Source: an uncultured Eubacteriales bacterium
GTDB lineage: Bacteria; Bacillota; Clostridia; Monoglobales; Monoglobaceae
Direction of reading: 5' to 3'
Length of the DNA: 36,765 nt
NCBI GenBank assembly: GCA_900545865.1
Contig: URAN01000027.1
Span: 1-36,765, forward strand
The position numbers and the translations under genes are program-made. Below, in pieces: positions 1 through 8,236 of this stretch. Position 1 is the stretch's first letter; the number at the start of each line of letters is the position of its first letter. The notes under the pieces were generated by a model, which saw nothing but the letters and a program-made list of their open reading frames with translations, had not been told where the DNA came from and ran no database searches.

Positions 1-31
1 AACTCTTGACTTTTAATAGTTAGTCACCTCT
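1..31 (-). repeat. Left copy of a 31-base inverted repeat shared by both window ends
   Basis: Positions 1-31 are an exact reverse complement of 36664-36694. Read outward (minus strand) the copy begins AGAGGTGACTAAC. Similarity ends sharply on the inner side: position 32 and the base before 36664 differ. On the outer side the left copy runs off the window, so the true repeat may be longer. It lies 21 bases beyond the stop codon of the GGDEF/HD-GYP gene. I do not recognise the family. Confidence 0.85.
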
Positions 32-52
32 TATCTGTTTTTATCTGTCATG

Positions 53-2464
53 TTATTTCAAAGTCCTTAAAATCGAGCTTTCGCTCAGCTTTACCTCGTT
101 GGGCAAAATCTCGTCTTTTATCTCATTGCGTATATCATCGAGACACTCAATCAGAATCGGATTAAACCGACCGCATTCGCCGCTTTTAATCATATCTATC
201 GCCCTCTCGTGCGAATACGCCTCTTTATATGGGCGTTTGCTTGTCAAAGCGTCATAGGCATCGGCGACCGCCACGACCTGAGCCGAAATAGGTATTTCAT
301 CACCGGTCAGCCCGTCGGGATAACCGCCGCCGTCGTAACGCTCGTGATGCCATCGGCAAATCTCGATTGCCGTCTTAACCAACGGTTCGTCTTTATACTT
401 TGTTATCTCTTTTAAAATTCCTTCACCGATAACGGTATGCCGACGCATTATTTCATATTCTTTTTCGGTCAGGGCGTCCGGCTTGTTCAAAACATCAACC
501 GATATACCGATTTTTCCTATATCATGCAGGACTGACGCAACCGAAATTATCGCTCTGTCATACCACGTTAAATCGTATTTATCCGTTTTTTGAATAAGCC
601 TCTCGAGCAAGAGCTTTGTAAGCATTTTAATCCTCAAAACGTGATGTCCGCTCTCTTTGTTTCTGAATTCGACTATTTGGCTCAATATATCAATCATAAT
701 CTGGTTGATATGTTCTTTTTCCATCGTCTGTTTTGTGATAAGCGATATGATTCGGCGCTGTTTTGAATACAGCTTTATTGTGTTTGTTACCCTTTGATAC
801 ACGATTTTTGAATCAAAAGGTCGGCTTATATAATCCACAACGCCAAACCCATAGGCACGCCGAATATACGCCTCTGAATCGGCACAGCTTATCATTATAA
901 CCGGAATATCGTCTATTATATGATTTTTGTTCATATATGCAAGAACCTCAAACCCATCAGCAACAGGCATCAATATATCAAGCATAACAAGCGAGATTCC
1001 CGTTCCGTATTCATCCAAAATATCGATACATTCCTTGCCGTTTTCCGCCTCAAGGATTCTGAACTCACCACGCAGAGCCTCGGATAAAATTTCTCGGTTT
1101 ATCTCTGAATCATCAACTATCAGAATCTGTTGTTTAAGCTCATTCGTTATATCATCCGTCTCGGCATCCAAAGCGAGCTTTCGGCTTCTTTCGGTGACAA
1201 CACGATTCTTTTGAGCCTTGGCTTGATACATAAGCTTATCGGCTCGGATAACCGCCTCGTCAACCGTCTCGTTTTCGGGGTTGGAAATAACGCCGCCGAT
1301 GCTTACCGAAAGCCGAATAAATTCATAATCCTCGATTTCTGCCGCGTATATTTCTTTTTGTATGCTGTTCAGACACTTTTCAAATGCGCTTGACGAAATC
1401 CCCGGCAAAATAAGCAAAAATTCATCGCCGCCGAACCTAATCAGAGTATCGGTCTTTTCGATATGTTTTTTTATTATATTAACCACCGTAACAAGGGCAA
1501 CATCGCCGCCGTTGTGGCCATATGTATCATTGCACAGTTTAAAATCATCCAAATCTATAATCGCGACACCTGCCGAAACGGACAGACCTTTTATCTTTTC
1601 TTCATAATATTTACGGTTTGACGCACCTGTCAGCGCATCGCGGTAATTCTCTTTTTTAAAGTGGGTGATTTGTTTGTAGTACTCGCGCACAACATCGCTT
1701 ATATCCATTCTTACAAGTGTTATAATACTCTTTTTATCGTCCAAATAACAGAATATGAACTTTTTATAAAAAAGCTTCCCGTTTTGGTCAATAATCGTTG
1801 CATAAAGAATATATTTATCATTCTTTTTAAGCATCCGCATTACGTTATCGAGCCGCATATTCTCTGTCAAAGATTCAACCTCATCGGGTATAACATATTT
1901 TTTGATAAAAAGAGCAATCATACTGTCATAATCGTTATTTACACCCATAGGTTCACGGTTTAAATCAAAATAATGCGATATATAGCGTTTTGTCGCAACA
2001 TCGATATGCATCATTCTGTCAAATATATTTTCGGACGTGCGATAAAAAGACCTCTCTTGCATTTCCTGATAAATATTCTTTCCCGAAATAATCAGAGTAT
2101 CGGAATCCTGATTTTCGATTACAACTCTGTGCCACTGAAGAACATTCTCTCCGGTGTTGAATCTTAAATAAAATTCCTCTTCGTTATTTTGGTTTTTGAC
2201 GAACGCAGTCAAAAACTCGTCATTGAAATAGGTGTCCCAAATCTCAAAATCGGTTTTGACAAGAGTGGTATCTTTAAAGTATTCCGTAAGTTCGTCTATG
2301 CTCCACCATTGATTTTCCTTATCACGCGCGAGCGTATCAAAATAAACATACGTCTTTTTGTTTTCAATGTTATATTCCCACACCGCATCGCAAAAATGCC
2401 TTGCAACACTCTTGCCGGCGTTTACCGAAAGAAATAATTTTTCGGAATCGGTATTATTTGTCAT
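53..2464 (-). CDS. GGDEF - receiver - HD-GYP bifunctional c-di-GMP signalling protein
   Basis: The protein has both a diguanylate cyclase and a c-di-GMP phosphodiesterase module. Numbering from the first in-frame ATG at 2485: residues ~25-270 are an unrecognised, probably PAS-like sensory region with no membrane segment. A GGDEF domain follows at ~280-430 (RFGGDEF at 350-356), then a receiver at ~452-570 (phospho-acceptor Asp503 in MLDILMP), then an HD-GYP domain at ~590-790 (HD at 654-655, DGGGYPDGL at 718-726). The GGDEF motif and the HD-GYP residues are intact, so both activities are possible. The RxxD inhibitory site is EKTD at 343-346, so product inhibition there is probably lost. The usual receiver lysine before Pro-Phe is Arg556. 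I chose the ATG at 2464 because GAGG lies about 9 bases before it, whereas none precedes 2485. The protein is predicted cytosolic. Confidence 0.93.
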   Translation of the reverse strand: MTNNTDSEKLFLSVNAGKSVARHFCDAVWEYNIENKKTYVYFDTLARDKENQWWSIDELTEYFKDTTLVKTDFEIWDTYFNDEFLTAFVKNQNNEEEFYLRFNTGENVLQWHRVVIENQDSDTLIISGKNIYQEMQERSFYRTSENIFDRMMHIDVATKRYISHYFDLNREPMGVNNDYDSMIALFIKKYVIPDEVESLTENMRLDNVMRMLKKNDKYILYATIIDQNGKLFYKKFIFCYLDDKKSIITLVRMDISDVVREYYKQITHFKKENYRDALTGASNRKYYEEKIKGLSVSAGVAIIDLDDFKLCNDTYGHNGGDVALVTVVNIIKKHIEKTDTLIRFGGDEFLLILPGISSSAFEKCLNSIQKEIYAAEIEDYEFIRLSVSIGGVISNPENETVDEAVIRADKLMYQAKAQKNRVVTERSRKLALDAETDDITNELKQQILIVDDSEINREILSEALRGEFRILEAENGKECIDILDEYGTGISLVMLDILMPVADGFEVLAYMNKNHIIDDIPVIMISCADSEAYIRRAYGFGVVDYISRPFDSKIVYQRVTNTIKLYSKQRRIISLITKQTMEKEHINQIMIDILSQIVEFRNKESGHHVLRIKMLTKLLLERLIQKTDKYDLTWYDRAIISVASVLHDIGKIGISVDVLNKPDALTEKEYEIMRRHTVIGEGILKEITKYKDEPLVKTAIEICRWHHERYDGGGYPDGLTGDEIPISAQVVAVADAYDALTSKRPYKEAYSHERAIDMIKSGECGRFNPILIECLDDIRNEIKDEILPNEVKLSESSILRTLK

Positions 2465-2577
2465 CGGTACAAGCCTCACATTCACAATATAAAATTTAAA
2501 CGGGGCGAATATTCAAAAACAATCAACCGTTGTGATTCTCTGTATAATACAATTTGCGTATATCAGGATTTAAGCAT

Positions 2578-2623
2578 AAAAAAAGCCTGCCAAATAACGA
2601 AAATCGTATCGTATAAAACAGAC
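2578..2623 (-). terminator. Rho-independent terminator of a short transcript upstream of the GGDEF gene
   Basis: On the minus strand GTCTGTT (2623-2617) pairs, partly by G-U, with GGCAGGC (2591-2585). An inner ACGA/TCGT stem lies between them, and seven U follow. Together with the promoter at 2722-2750 it bounds a transcript of about 135 bases. It could also act as an attenuator for the GGDEF gene that starts ~110 bases further on. Confidence 0.7.
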
Positions 2624-2631
2624 CGGTTGCG

Positions 2632-2679
2632 CTACTTGCTCTGCTGTATAAAAGCGCCCAAATCATATAACAGCTTCAT
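2632..2679 (-). CDS. Possible 15-residue peptide ORF in a short transcript
   Basis: ATG to TAG reads MKLLYDLGAFIQQSK. A weak TGGA lies about 6 bases before the ATG. The ORF sits wholly between a consensus promoter (2722-2750) and a terminator (2578-2623), so it is the only reading frame of note in that transcript. The RNA also shows a possible pseudoknot-like pairing: GCTGT with ACAGC, interleaved with GCGC with GCGC. The unit may therefore be an RNA rather than a gene. No family is recognised and translation is unproven. Confidence 0.3.
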   Translation of the reverse strand: MKLLYDLGAFIQQSK

Positions 2680-2721
2680 CGCATTCCATTTATATATCCG
2701 ATTTAACGGACTTTTTATATT

Positions 2722-2750
2722 ATTATACTATACGTGACACATTATGTCAA
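2722..2750 (-). promoter_or_regulatory. Perfect sigma-A promoter of the short transcript
   Basis: Minus strand: TTGACA (2750-2745), 17 bases, TATAAT (2727-2722). Transcription would start near 2715. The non-coding stretch 2465-2949 otherwise holds the terminator at 2578-2623, the small ORF and the transporter terminator at 2832-2872. The GGDEF gene may have its own weaker promoter or depend on read-through. Confidence 0.8.
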
Positions 2751-2831
2751 TAGGTTTTATGAAATTGTTATGAGGTTTTTAAATAAGCGGACAAATTATG
2801 CGGTTATCCGTATGAAAATTTTAAAAATAAA

Positions 2832-2872
2832 CCTACCCCCGAGAAACGGAAAATCCGACTCTCGGGGGTAGG
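2832..2872 (-). terminator. Terminator of the lysine-riboswitch transporter gene
   Basis: A 13-base-pair stem (CCTACCCCCGAGA with TCTCGGGGGTAGG) with a 15-base loop is followed on the minus strand by TTTATTTTT. It lies about 80 bases past the transporter stop codon. Confidence 0.9.
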
Positions 2873-2949
2873 CTCGCATAATTATTTTATGTTTTTAATA
2901 ATAAATCCGTCCGCTTTTTTCATAAAGCGAATCGCTCGGGTGAATATCA

Positions 2950-4569
2950 TCAGCCGATTTGTTTGTTCTTTGTAACCGACTTGATTACGAACAAAGCGCC
3001 GATTGTTATTATCACACCTATCGAAAGCAATACAACCGCGTTTTGGATAAATGCTGCAATAAGGTATGTAAAGAACGAAATTGCCGCAACGGTTATTGCA
3101 TACGGAATCTGTGTCGAAACGTGATTAATGTGATTCGACTGACTTCCTGCCGATGACATAATGGTTGTATCGGAAATCGGCGAACAGTGGTCGCCGCAAA
3201 CCGCGCCTGCGAGGCACGCAGAAACGCCGATAATCAAAAGTTCGCTTGACGGGTCAAAAATTGCGGTTACAATCGGGATTAAGATACCGAACGTACCCCA
3301 CGATGTTCCCGTTGAGAACGCAAGAACGCACGCAACCAGGAATATGATTGCCGGCAGGAAGTTTGCAAGCCCCGCTGCCGCCGAATCCATCAGCATTTCA
3401 ACATAGTTCGCCGCACCGAGCAATCCCGTCATATTTTTAAGCGATGTCGCAAATGTCAATATGAGCATTGCCGGAACCATTGCTTTAAATCCCATAGGAA
3501 TACATTCCATTGCCTCTTTAAACGTTATAACGCGTCTTATTATTAAGTATGCAATCGTGAAAACAAGGGCAACGATTACACCCCACGGCAAACCGACGGT
3601 GGCATCCGTATTACCGAATGCGGTAATAAAATCGTTGCCGTCAAAAAATCCGCCTACATAAACAAGACCTGTTATCGCCATTATAACCAGCACAACAACA
3701 GGCAAAATAAGGTCGATAACCTTTCCTTTCGGGTTTGATTCCACAACCTCGCCCTGTTCCGCGGTTTCTCTTCCGCTTGTGAACAGGTCGCCTTTGTTTA
3801 TTGCGTTAAATTCGTGAATTCTCATCGGGCCGTAATCGAATTTCATAAGGGTTATCGCGATGATAAACACGAGCATCAAAAGCGAATAATAGTTATACGG
3901 AATGGCACGAACAAAAAGCTCGATACCCGAATAACCCGTTCCCTTTGTGAATTCGGAAACAGCCGCCGCCCATGATGAAACAGGTGCAATCATACAAATC
4001 GGCGCAGCGGTCGCATCGATTAAAAATGCGAGCTTTGCACGCGAAATTTTGTGGCTGTCCGTCACGGGAAGCATGACCGAGCCGACCGTCAAACAGTTAA
4101 AATAGTCATCGATAAAGATTAATACGCCCAGAACAAAGGTTGCAAACATCGCGCCGACACGCGTTTTGATATGCGTTTCCGCCCATCTTCCGAAAGCGGC
4201 CGAACCGCCGGCTTTGTTGACAAGGGCAACCAACGTTCCGAGGATAACGAGGAAGATGAATATTCCCGCCGTACCCGAGACGGCTGAAATCAGACCCTCG
4301 TTCACAATGTTATCGAGAGCCGCCACCGGGTGAAAGTTTGCCGAAAGCAAACCGCCCAAAACGATACCCACAAACAAAGAAGAGTACACTTCTTTTGTAA
4401 TAAGGGCAAGCGCAATAGCAACCAAAGGCGGTACAAGCGCCCAAAACGTTGCGTGAAAATTGCTTGTTATCTCTGCGTCCTCGCCTGCGGCAAACGCAAT
4501 TACACCCGTCAACAGTGTAATCATCGCCGCAATGACAGCGCAAAGATTTTTCTTCGTAAAGAATTTCAT
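2950..4569 (-). CDS. NhaC-family transporter, probable lysine importer (LysW-type)
   Basis: This is a polytopic membrane protein of 539 residues from the chosen start, with about 12 hydrophobic segments and the layout of the NhaC Na+/H+ antiporter family (for example FIDDYFNCLTVGSVMLP, and GDHCSPISDTT near the C-terminus). The family includes amino-acid/cation antiporters. The gene lies directly under a lysine riboswitch with a terminator, and NhaC-family members with such riboswitches have been predicted to be lysine transporters (LysW). Lysine uptake is therefore inferred from regulation, not from the protein itself. The start is the ATG at 4569, preceded by AAAGGAAA. An upstream ATG at 4635 falls inside the terminator hairpin and has no ribosome binding site. 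The gene is monocistronic. Confidence 0.9.
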   Translation of the reverse strand: MKFFTKKNLCAVIAAMITLLTGVIAFAAGEDAEITSNFHATFWALVPPLVAIALALITKEVYSSLFVGIVLGGLLSANFHPVAALDNIVNEGLISAVSGTAGIFIFLVILGTLVALVNKAGGSAAFGRWAETHIKTRVGAMFATFVLGVLIFIDDYFNCLTVGSVMLPVTDSHKISRAKLAFLIDATAAPICMIAPVSSWAAAVSEFTKGTGYSGIELFVRAIPYNYYSLLMLVFIIAITLMKFDYGPMRIHEFNAINKGDLFTSGRETAEQGEVVESNPKGKVIDLILPVVVLVIMAITGLVYVGGFFDGNDFITAFGNTDATVGLPWGVIVALVFTIAYLIIRRVITFKEAMECIPMGFKAMVPAMLILTFATSLKNMTGLLGAANYVEMLMDSAAAGLANFLPAIIFLVACVLAFSTGTSWGTFGILIPIVTAIFDPSSELLIIGVSACLAGAVCGDHCSPISDTTIMSSAGSQSNHINHVSTQIPYAITVAAISFFTYLIAAFIQNAVVLLSIGVIITIGALFVIKSVTKNKQIG

Positions 4570-4599
4570 ATTTAAATTTCCTTTCTTTTTTGACAAAAC

Positions 4600-4640
4600 A
4601 AAAAAAGTATGACAGCATACAAAACACGCTCTCATACTTT
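4600..4640 (-). terminator. Intrinsic terminator of the lysine riboswitch expression platform
   Basis: On the minus strand AAAGTATGA (4640-4632) pairs with TCATACTTT (4612-4604), followed by a T run. The upstream segment ATACTT (about 4656-4651) can instead pair with AAGTAT (4639-4634), forming an alternative hairpin that blocks the terminator. This is the expected OFF-switch layout when lysine is bound. Confidence 0.85.
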
Positions 4641-4664
4641 ATACCGACAGAAGTATAATACTTT

Positions 4665-4825
4665 GATAGCGCTCCACAAAATTGTGACAGTATGAAACAT
4701 ATTTTGCAACATACCGGCTCAAAAATCAAGGTATTAATTTTCGAACCTCGGCGATAATTCCTTTCACAAGCCCAAAAATGCCCTTTTTATAAGGGGTTGC
4801 TACTGATAATTATCGCGCCTCTATC
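4665..4825 (-). promoter_or_regulatory. Lysine riboswitch (L box) aptamer
   Basis: Read on the minus strand the 161-base element has the L-box landmarks in order: GATAGAGGCGCG at the 5' end, CAGTAG, GTGAAAGG, TCGCCGAGG, GCCGGTAT, ACTGTC and GGAGCGCTATC at the 3' end. The ends GATAG and CTATC close helix P1. These match the known L-box conserved segments (AGAGGNGCG, GAAAGG, CGCCGA, ACTGTC, GGAG-CTAT). A terminator follows, so lysine should switch off the downstream NhaC-family gene. Confidence 0.95.
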
Positions 4826-4850
4826 TTTTTGATTTGTTTATTTTATACCT

Positions 4851-4879
4851 ATGTTACCACACTCTATATCATATGTCAA
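4851..4879 (-). promoter_or_regulatory. Promoter of the lysine riboswitch transcript
   Basis: Minus strand TTGACA (4879-4874), 17 bases, TAACAT (4856-4851). The start would fall about 20 bases before the aptamer. Confidence 0.7.
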
Positions 4880-4940
4880 GACATTTTATTCAATTTAAGG
4901 TGGATTTTGCCGAAAAATATTCAAAACAAAACAGCGGCTT

Positions 4941-5369
4941 TTATTCCTCAAAATCATCAAACATCTTGCCGCTTATCGAATATATATCCTCTATCGGTAT
5001 TTTCGTTCCGTCGTCCGTCACTATGTCTTTTTCGAATTCGCGCACCTTTATCACAACGCCGCTTTTTGACACATACGCACCGCCGTCTTTCTTTTTATCG
5101 GGAACATAGTATGTTATGACAACCTCATCGGTTTCGGACGACTCGCTCAAATATTTAAGTTTGTTATTCAGCCGTTCAATCTCATATTCATCAAGCCCGA
5201 TTTTCCTGTCTGTTTGTCTTGCCGCCTCATCAATCGCATCATTGTACCCCGTAAGTGCCGCAAACGGCGCAAACTGAGCCTCGCGAAGTATTTTATCGGG
5301 GAAGTCCCTTTCAATTTCGGGATTCGGATATTTCATATTCAGTATGTCTTTATACTTAAACTCGCTCAT
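4941..5369 (-). CDS. YolD-like protein
   Basis: The 142-residue soluble protein carries the YolD signature in its first half: REAQFAPFAALTGYNDAI at ~29-46, followed by a predicted helix with DEYEIERLNNKL. A beta-rich tail follows, with a hydrophilic ending. YolD proteins are usually encoded next to Y-family polymerases of the UvrX type and are thought to work with them, but their biochemical role is not settled. Here the gene starts 10 bases after the polymerase stop codon, with GGAGG five bases before its ATG, so the two form an operon. Family assignment is firm; function is inferred from the neighbour. Confidence 0.88.
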   Translation of the reverse strand: MSEFKYKDILNMKYPNPEIERDFPDKILREAQFAPFAALTGYNDAIDEAARQTDRKIGLDEYEIERLNNKLKYLSESSETDEVVITYYVPDKKKDGGAYVSKSGVVIKVREFEKDIVTDDGTKIPIEDIYSISGKMFDDFEE

Positions 5370-5379
5370 AATTCCTCCG

Positions 5380-6888
5380 CTATGCCTTGTGACCGCCTAT
5401 GCTTTTGTTTCTCTCTATCGTCGTTGCGCCCTCTTGCAAATTCACGCCTTTGATTATCGAATTTTTACCGTACTTCTGTTTTATACCGATAATTGCCTCT
5501 TGTATTTTTCTTTCCTTTTTTAATTCCTCTTCCTCTGTCTTTCGCTTTGCGTCCAGAATGTCATAATCAGTAAAAAAGTTCATTTGTTCATACACTTTGC
5601 GCTCTTTTGCGCCGCCTTCGGGTATCAGTTTATTTGCCGAAATCGTAATCCGCCGCACAAGCATTTCCCTACCGACAATTTCATCATATAACTTTAAACC
5701 CGTCTCGGTTATCAGCTTTGTCGATGATGTAAATCTGTCGATATTTGCCGTGCCGTGCGCGTGTTTTGGAATCTTTCTTCCGTACATATCGCTCGTGATT
5801 TCGCCGCCGTATTTTCTTTTGATGTTCGAACCGGTCAGATTTTCTCGGTCGTACCCAACCGTCAAGACAATCTGATTTGTCACAAGCCGCTTTTCAACCA
5901 AATCCAGCGATAACAGTTCGAGCATTTCCCACACTATCACTCTTGCCTTATCAAAATCATACGGAGAGTGCAATACCTGTCCCGTGCTTATACTTTTGTT
6001 TTCGGGCGTGTACGCCTTGACCCGGGCTATTGTACACGGCTCATAACCCCATGCGTGGTCAATCAGCATCTTTGCGTTTATTCCGAAAAGCTTTTTGAGT
6101 TTCGCACGTCCGTATTGTGTTGTGGATTCCCACGCTATATCGCCCATTGTAAGCATTCGGTTTTCTTCAAGTTTTTTCGCATATCCTCTGCCGACTCTCC
6201 AAAAATCGGTGAGCGGCTTATGCTCCCAAAGCTGCTTGCGATAGGTCATTTCATCGAGATATGCAACCCTGACCCCATATTTGTCGGGCTGCATCTTTTT
6301 CGCCGTTATGTCCATCGCGATTTTTGCAAGATACATATTTGTACCGATTCCGGCGGTCGCGGTTATTCCCGTTCGTTTAAGCACATCGCGCACAATCGTC
6401 CGCGCAAAGTTCTCGGAGGTTTTTCCGCTTGCGGCGAGATAGTCGGTTATATCCATAAATACCTCATCAATCGAATAGACAAGTATGTCATCACTCGATA
6501 CATAGTCAAGATATATCTCATATATTTTTGTCGAATATTCAATATAATGCGCCATTCGCGGCGTCGCAACAATATAATCGAATTCAAGCGATGGGTCGGC
6601 ATTTAGACGATTCACGTCACACGATTTTTCAGTAAAGATGTGCCTCGGTGCGGTTCGCCGCCGAGCAAGGTTGATATTTTTAACCGTTTGCATAACTTCA
6701 AAAAGTCTTGCTCTGCCGGGGATTCCGTATGCTTTAAGGCTCGGCGTGACCGCAAGACATATGGTTTTTTCGGTTCGCCCTTTGTCCGCCACAACAAGAT
6801 TTGTCGTCAGAGGATCCAGATTCCGCTCGACACACTCAACGGATGCATAAAAGCTCTTTAAATCTATGCATAAATATATCCTTGCCAT
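5380..6888 (-). CDS. Y-family translesion DNA polymerase (UvrX/ImpB/MucB group)
   Basis: A 502-residue error-prone polymerase that would copy past DNA lesions. From the ATG at 6888 the palm begins at once: CIDLKSFYASVE with metal-binding Asp9 and the steric-gate Tyr14. The second metal site is in YSIDEVFMDIT (~115-125), and helix-hairpin-helix and little-finger regions follow, with a charged helical tail at ~445-500. It is longer than DinB (about 350) and fits the UvrX-like group. The ATG at 6888 is preceded by AAAGGAG; upstream codons in the same frame lack a site and include the palindrome at 6938-6960. A YolD partner follows. I saw no clear LexA box (GAACnnnnGTTC) in the promoter region, so SOS control is not supported by eye. 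Confidence 0.93.
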   Translation of the reverse strand: MARIYLCIDLKSFYASVECVERNLDPLTTNLVVADKGRTEKTICLAVTPSLKAYGIPGRARLFEVMQTVKNINLARRRTAPRHIFTEKSCDVNRLNADPSLEFDYIVATPRMAHYIEYSTKIYEIYLDYVSSDDILVYSIDEVFMDITDYLAASGKTSENFARTIVRDVLKRTGITATAGIGTNMYLAKIAMDITAKKMQPDKYGVRVAYLDEMTYRKQLWEHKPLTDFWRVGRGYAKKLEENRMLTMGDIAWESTTQYGRAKLKKLFGINAKMLIDHAWGYEPCTIARVKAYTPENKSISTGQVLHSPYDFDKARVIVWEMLELLSLDLVEKRLVTNQIVLTVGYDRENLTGSNIKRKYGGEITSDMYGRKIPKHAHGTANIDRFTSSTKLITETGLKLYDEIVGREMLVRRITISANKLIPEGGAKERKVYEQMNFFTDYDILDAKRKTEEEELKKERKIQEAIIGIKQKYGKNSIIKGVNLQEGATTIERNKSIGGHKA

Positions 6889-6937
6889 CGAATCGGCACT
6901 CCTTTTCTCAGATTTTCGACATATAATATTAAAATTC

Positions 6938-6960
6938 GGTTCAAAGCAACGCCTTGAACC
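6938..6960. promoter_or_regulatory. Inverted repeat in the polymerase 5' leader, possible operator or RNA hairpin
   Basis: GGTTCAAAGC and GCCTTGAACC are complementary at 9 of 10 positions around a 3-base centre. The repeat lies about 50-70 bases downstream of the predicted -10 box and 50 bases before the polymerase start. No U run follows directly on either strand, so a terminator is unlikely. Its role is unknown. Confidence 0.55.
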
Positions 6961-7009
6961 AATATCGGGCAAGTAAAACCTTGCTTAACTTTCACAACAA
7001 ATTATATAT

Positions 7010-7038
7010 ATTATAACACAAAAGCCGAAAAAGGTAAA
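7010..7038 (-). promoter_or_regulatory. Promoter of the polymerase/YolD operon
   Basis: Minus strand TTTACC (7038-7033), 17 bases, TATAAT (7015-7010). The -10 is perfect and the -35 matches 4 of 6. In the 400-base gap between this operon and metA I see this promoter, the repeat at 6938-6960 and the metA promoter. The stretch 7040-7190 shows nothing I can name. Confidence 0.6.
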
Positions 7039-7192
7039 CACCCAATATTCGGTTATTTTGGGAATTTGAACGAAACACCGCCGACCGTTGCGCAATAATC
7101 CATATCTCGGCAAAAATATACCGCCGCGGAATAGTCTGAAGTTTATAAATTATTAATAAAAGTTAAATTTTTGTTATTATCTCAAAATTTGC

Positions 7193-7221
7193 TTTACTAA
7201 TCGGATTATTTGTGATATACT
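7193..7221 (+). promoter_or_regulatory. Likely promoter of metA-uppP-galM
   Basis: TTTACT (7193-7198), 17 bases, TATACT (7216-7221). The leader of about 60 bases before metA shows no SAM riboswitch or T-box landmark. Confidence 0.55.
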
Positions 7222-7288
7222 GTGGTGTATGGGCAATTTTAGCTTTACTTAAATATAAATCACGGTATGAAAGCAGGTTTGACAGGAT

Positions 7289-8212
7289 ATGCCGATTCGA
7301 GTACAAAACAACCTTCCGGCAATTGAGACCCTCGGAAGCGAAAATATCTTTGTTATGACGGAAACACGGGCATTGACCCAGGATATACGTCCGCTTAAAA
7401 TTTTAATTTTGAATCTTATGCCGACAAAGATTGAAACAGAAACTCAATTGCTCAGAATGCTCGGCAACTCGCCCCTTCAGGTAGATGTGTCGTTTATGCA
7501 TACAAAAAGCCATTTATCGAAAAACACTTCCGTCAGTCATCTCGAAACATTCTACGGAACATTTGACGATTTCAAAGCCCAAAAATTCGATGGTATGATT
7601 ATCACGGGCGCGCCCGTTGAAACAATGGAATTTGAAGATGTTGACTATTGGGATGAGCTTTGCGAAATTATGGAATGGTCAAAACAGAACGTAACCTCAA
7701 CATTTCACATATGCTGGGGTGCACAGGCGGCTCTGTACTATCATTACGGAATAAAAAAATATCCGCTCAGTGAAAAGCTTTCGGGCGTATTCAGACACAG
7801 AATCGTTCCCGAAAAAAAGCATAAGATATTATTGAGAGGCTTTGACGATGAATTTTATGCGCCTCACTCACGGCACACCGAATTTAAAAAAGAGGATATT
7901 GAACGCGTTCCCGAGCTTGAAATCCTCGCCGAATCCGATGCCGCAGGGGTGTATATTGTCACCGCCAAAAGCGAACGCCAATTTTTTATAAGCGGTCATT
8001 CGGAATATGATGCCGAAACTCTTGCGGCTGAGTATTTCAGAGATAGGGACAAAGGATTAAACCCCAAAATTCCCGTAAACTATTTTACAAATGACGACCC
8101 GAATCTGCCGCCCGTTATGAAATGGCGCGCACACGCAAACCTGTTATACTCAAACTGGCTGAACTATTTTGTATATCAGACCACGCCGTATAATATAGAA
8201 GATATAAAATAA
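7289..8212 (+). CDS. metA: Homoserine O-acetyltransferase (MetA family)
   Basis: The enzyme activates homoserine by acylation, the first step toward methionine. The 307-residue protein is full length and collinear with the MetA/HTS family (opening MPIRVQNNLPAIETL). The nucleophile is Cys142 in FHICWGAQAALYY. Residue 111 is glutamate (GAPVETM). In this family Glu111 is known to select acetyl-CoA and Gly111 succinyl-CoA, so acetylation is expected even though the family is often labelled succinyltransferase. The product, O-acetylhomoserine, is the substrate of the MetY encoded at 15198-16490. The ribosome binding site is weak (AGG 3-5 bases before the ATG). uppP follows after 24 bases and is probably co-transcribed. 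Confidence 0.95.
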   Translation: MPIRVQNNLPAIETLGSENIFVMTETRALTQDIRPLKILILNLMPTKIETETQLLRMLGNSPLQVDVSFMHTKSHLSKNTSVSHLETFYGTFDDFKAQKFDGMIITGAPVETMEFEDVDYWDELCEIMEWSKQNVTSTFHICWGAQAALYYHYGIKKYPLSEKLSGVFRHRIVPEKKHKILLRGFDDEFYAPHSRHTEFKKEDIERVPELEILAESDAAGVYIVTAKSERQFFISGHSEYDAETLAAEYFRDRDKGLNPKIPVNYFTNDDPNLPPVMKWRAHANLLYSNWLNYFVYQTTPYNIEDIK

Positions 8213-8236
8213 AAACATCAAAAAGGAGACAAAATT

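Noticed and set aside
2578..2750. c-di-GMP (GEMM) riboswitch before the GGDEF gene
   Set aside because: The GEMM-I/II landmarks (the CAAAGCC or GCAAACC core and the GAAA tetraloop receptor) are not present in this RNA.
5968..6606. 212-codon open frame on the plus strand
   Set aside because: It is antisense to the well-supported Y-family polymerase, has no ribosome binding site and its translation has no family character.
7040..7288. SAM riboswitch or T-box before metA
   Set aside because: None of the conserved segments of SAM-I/II or the T-box sequence AGGGTGGNACCGCG is present.
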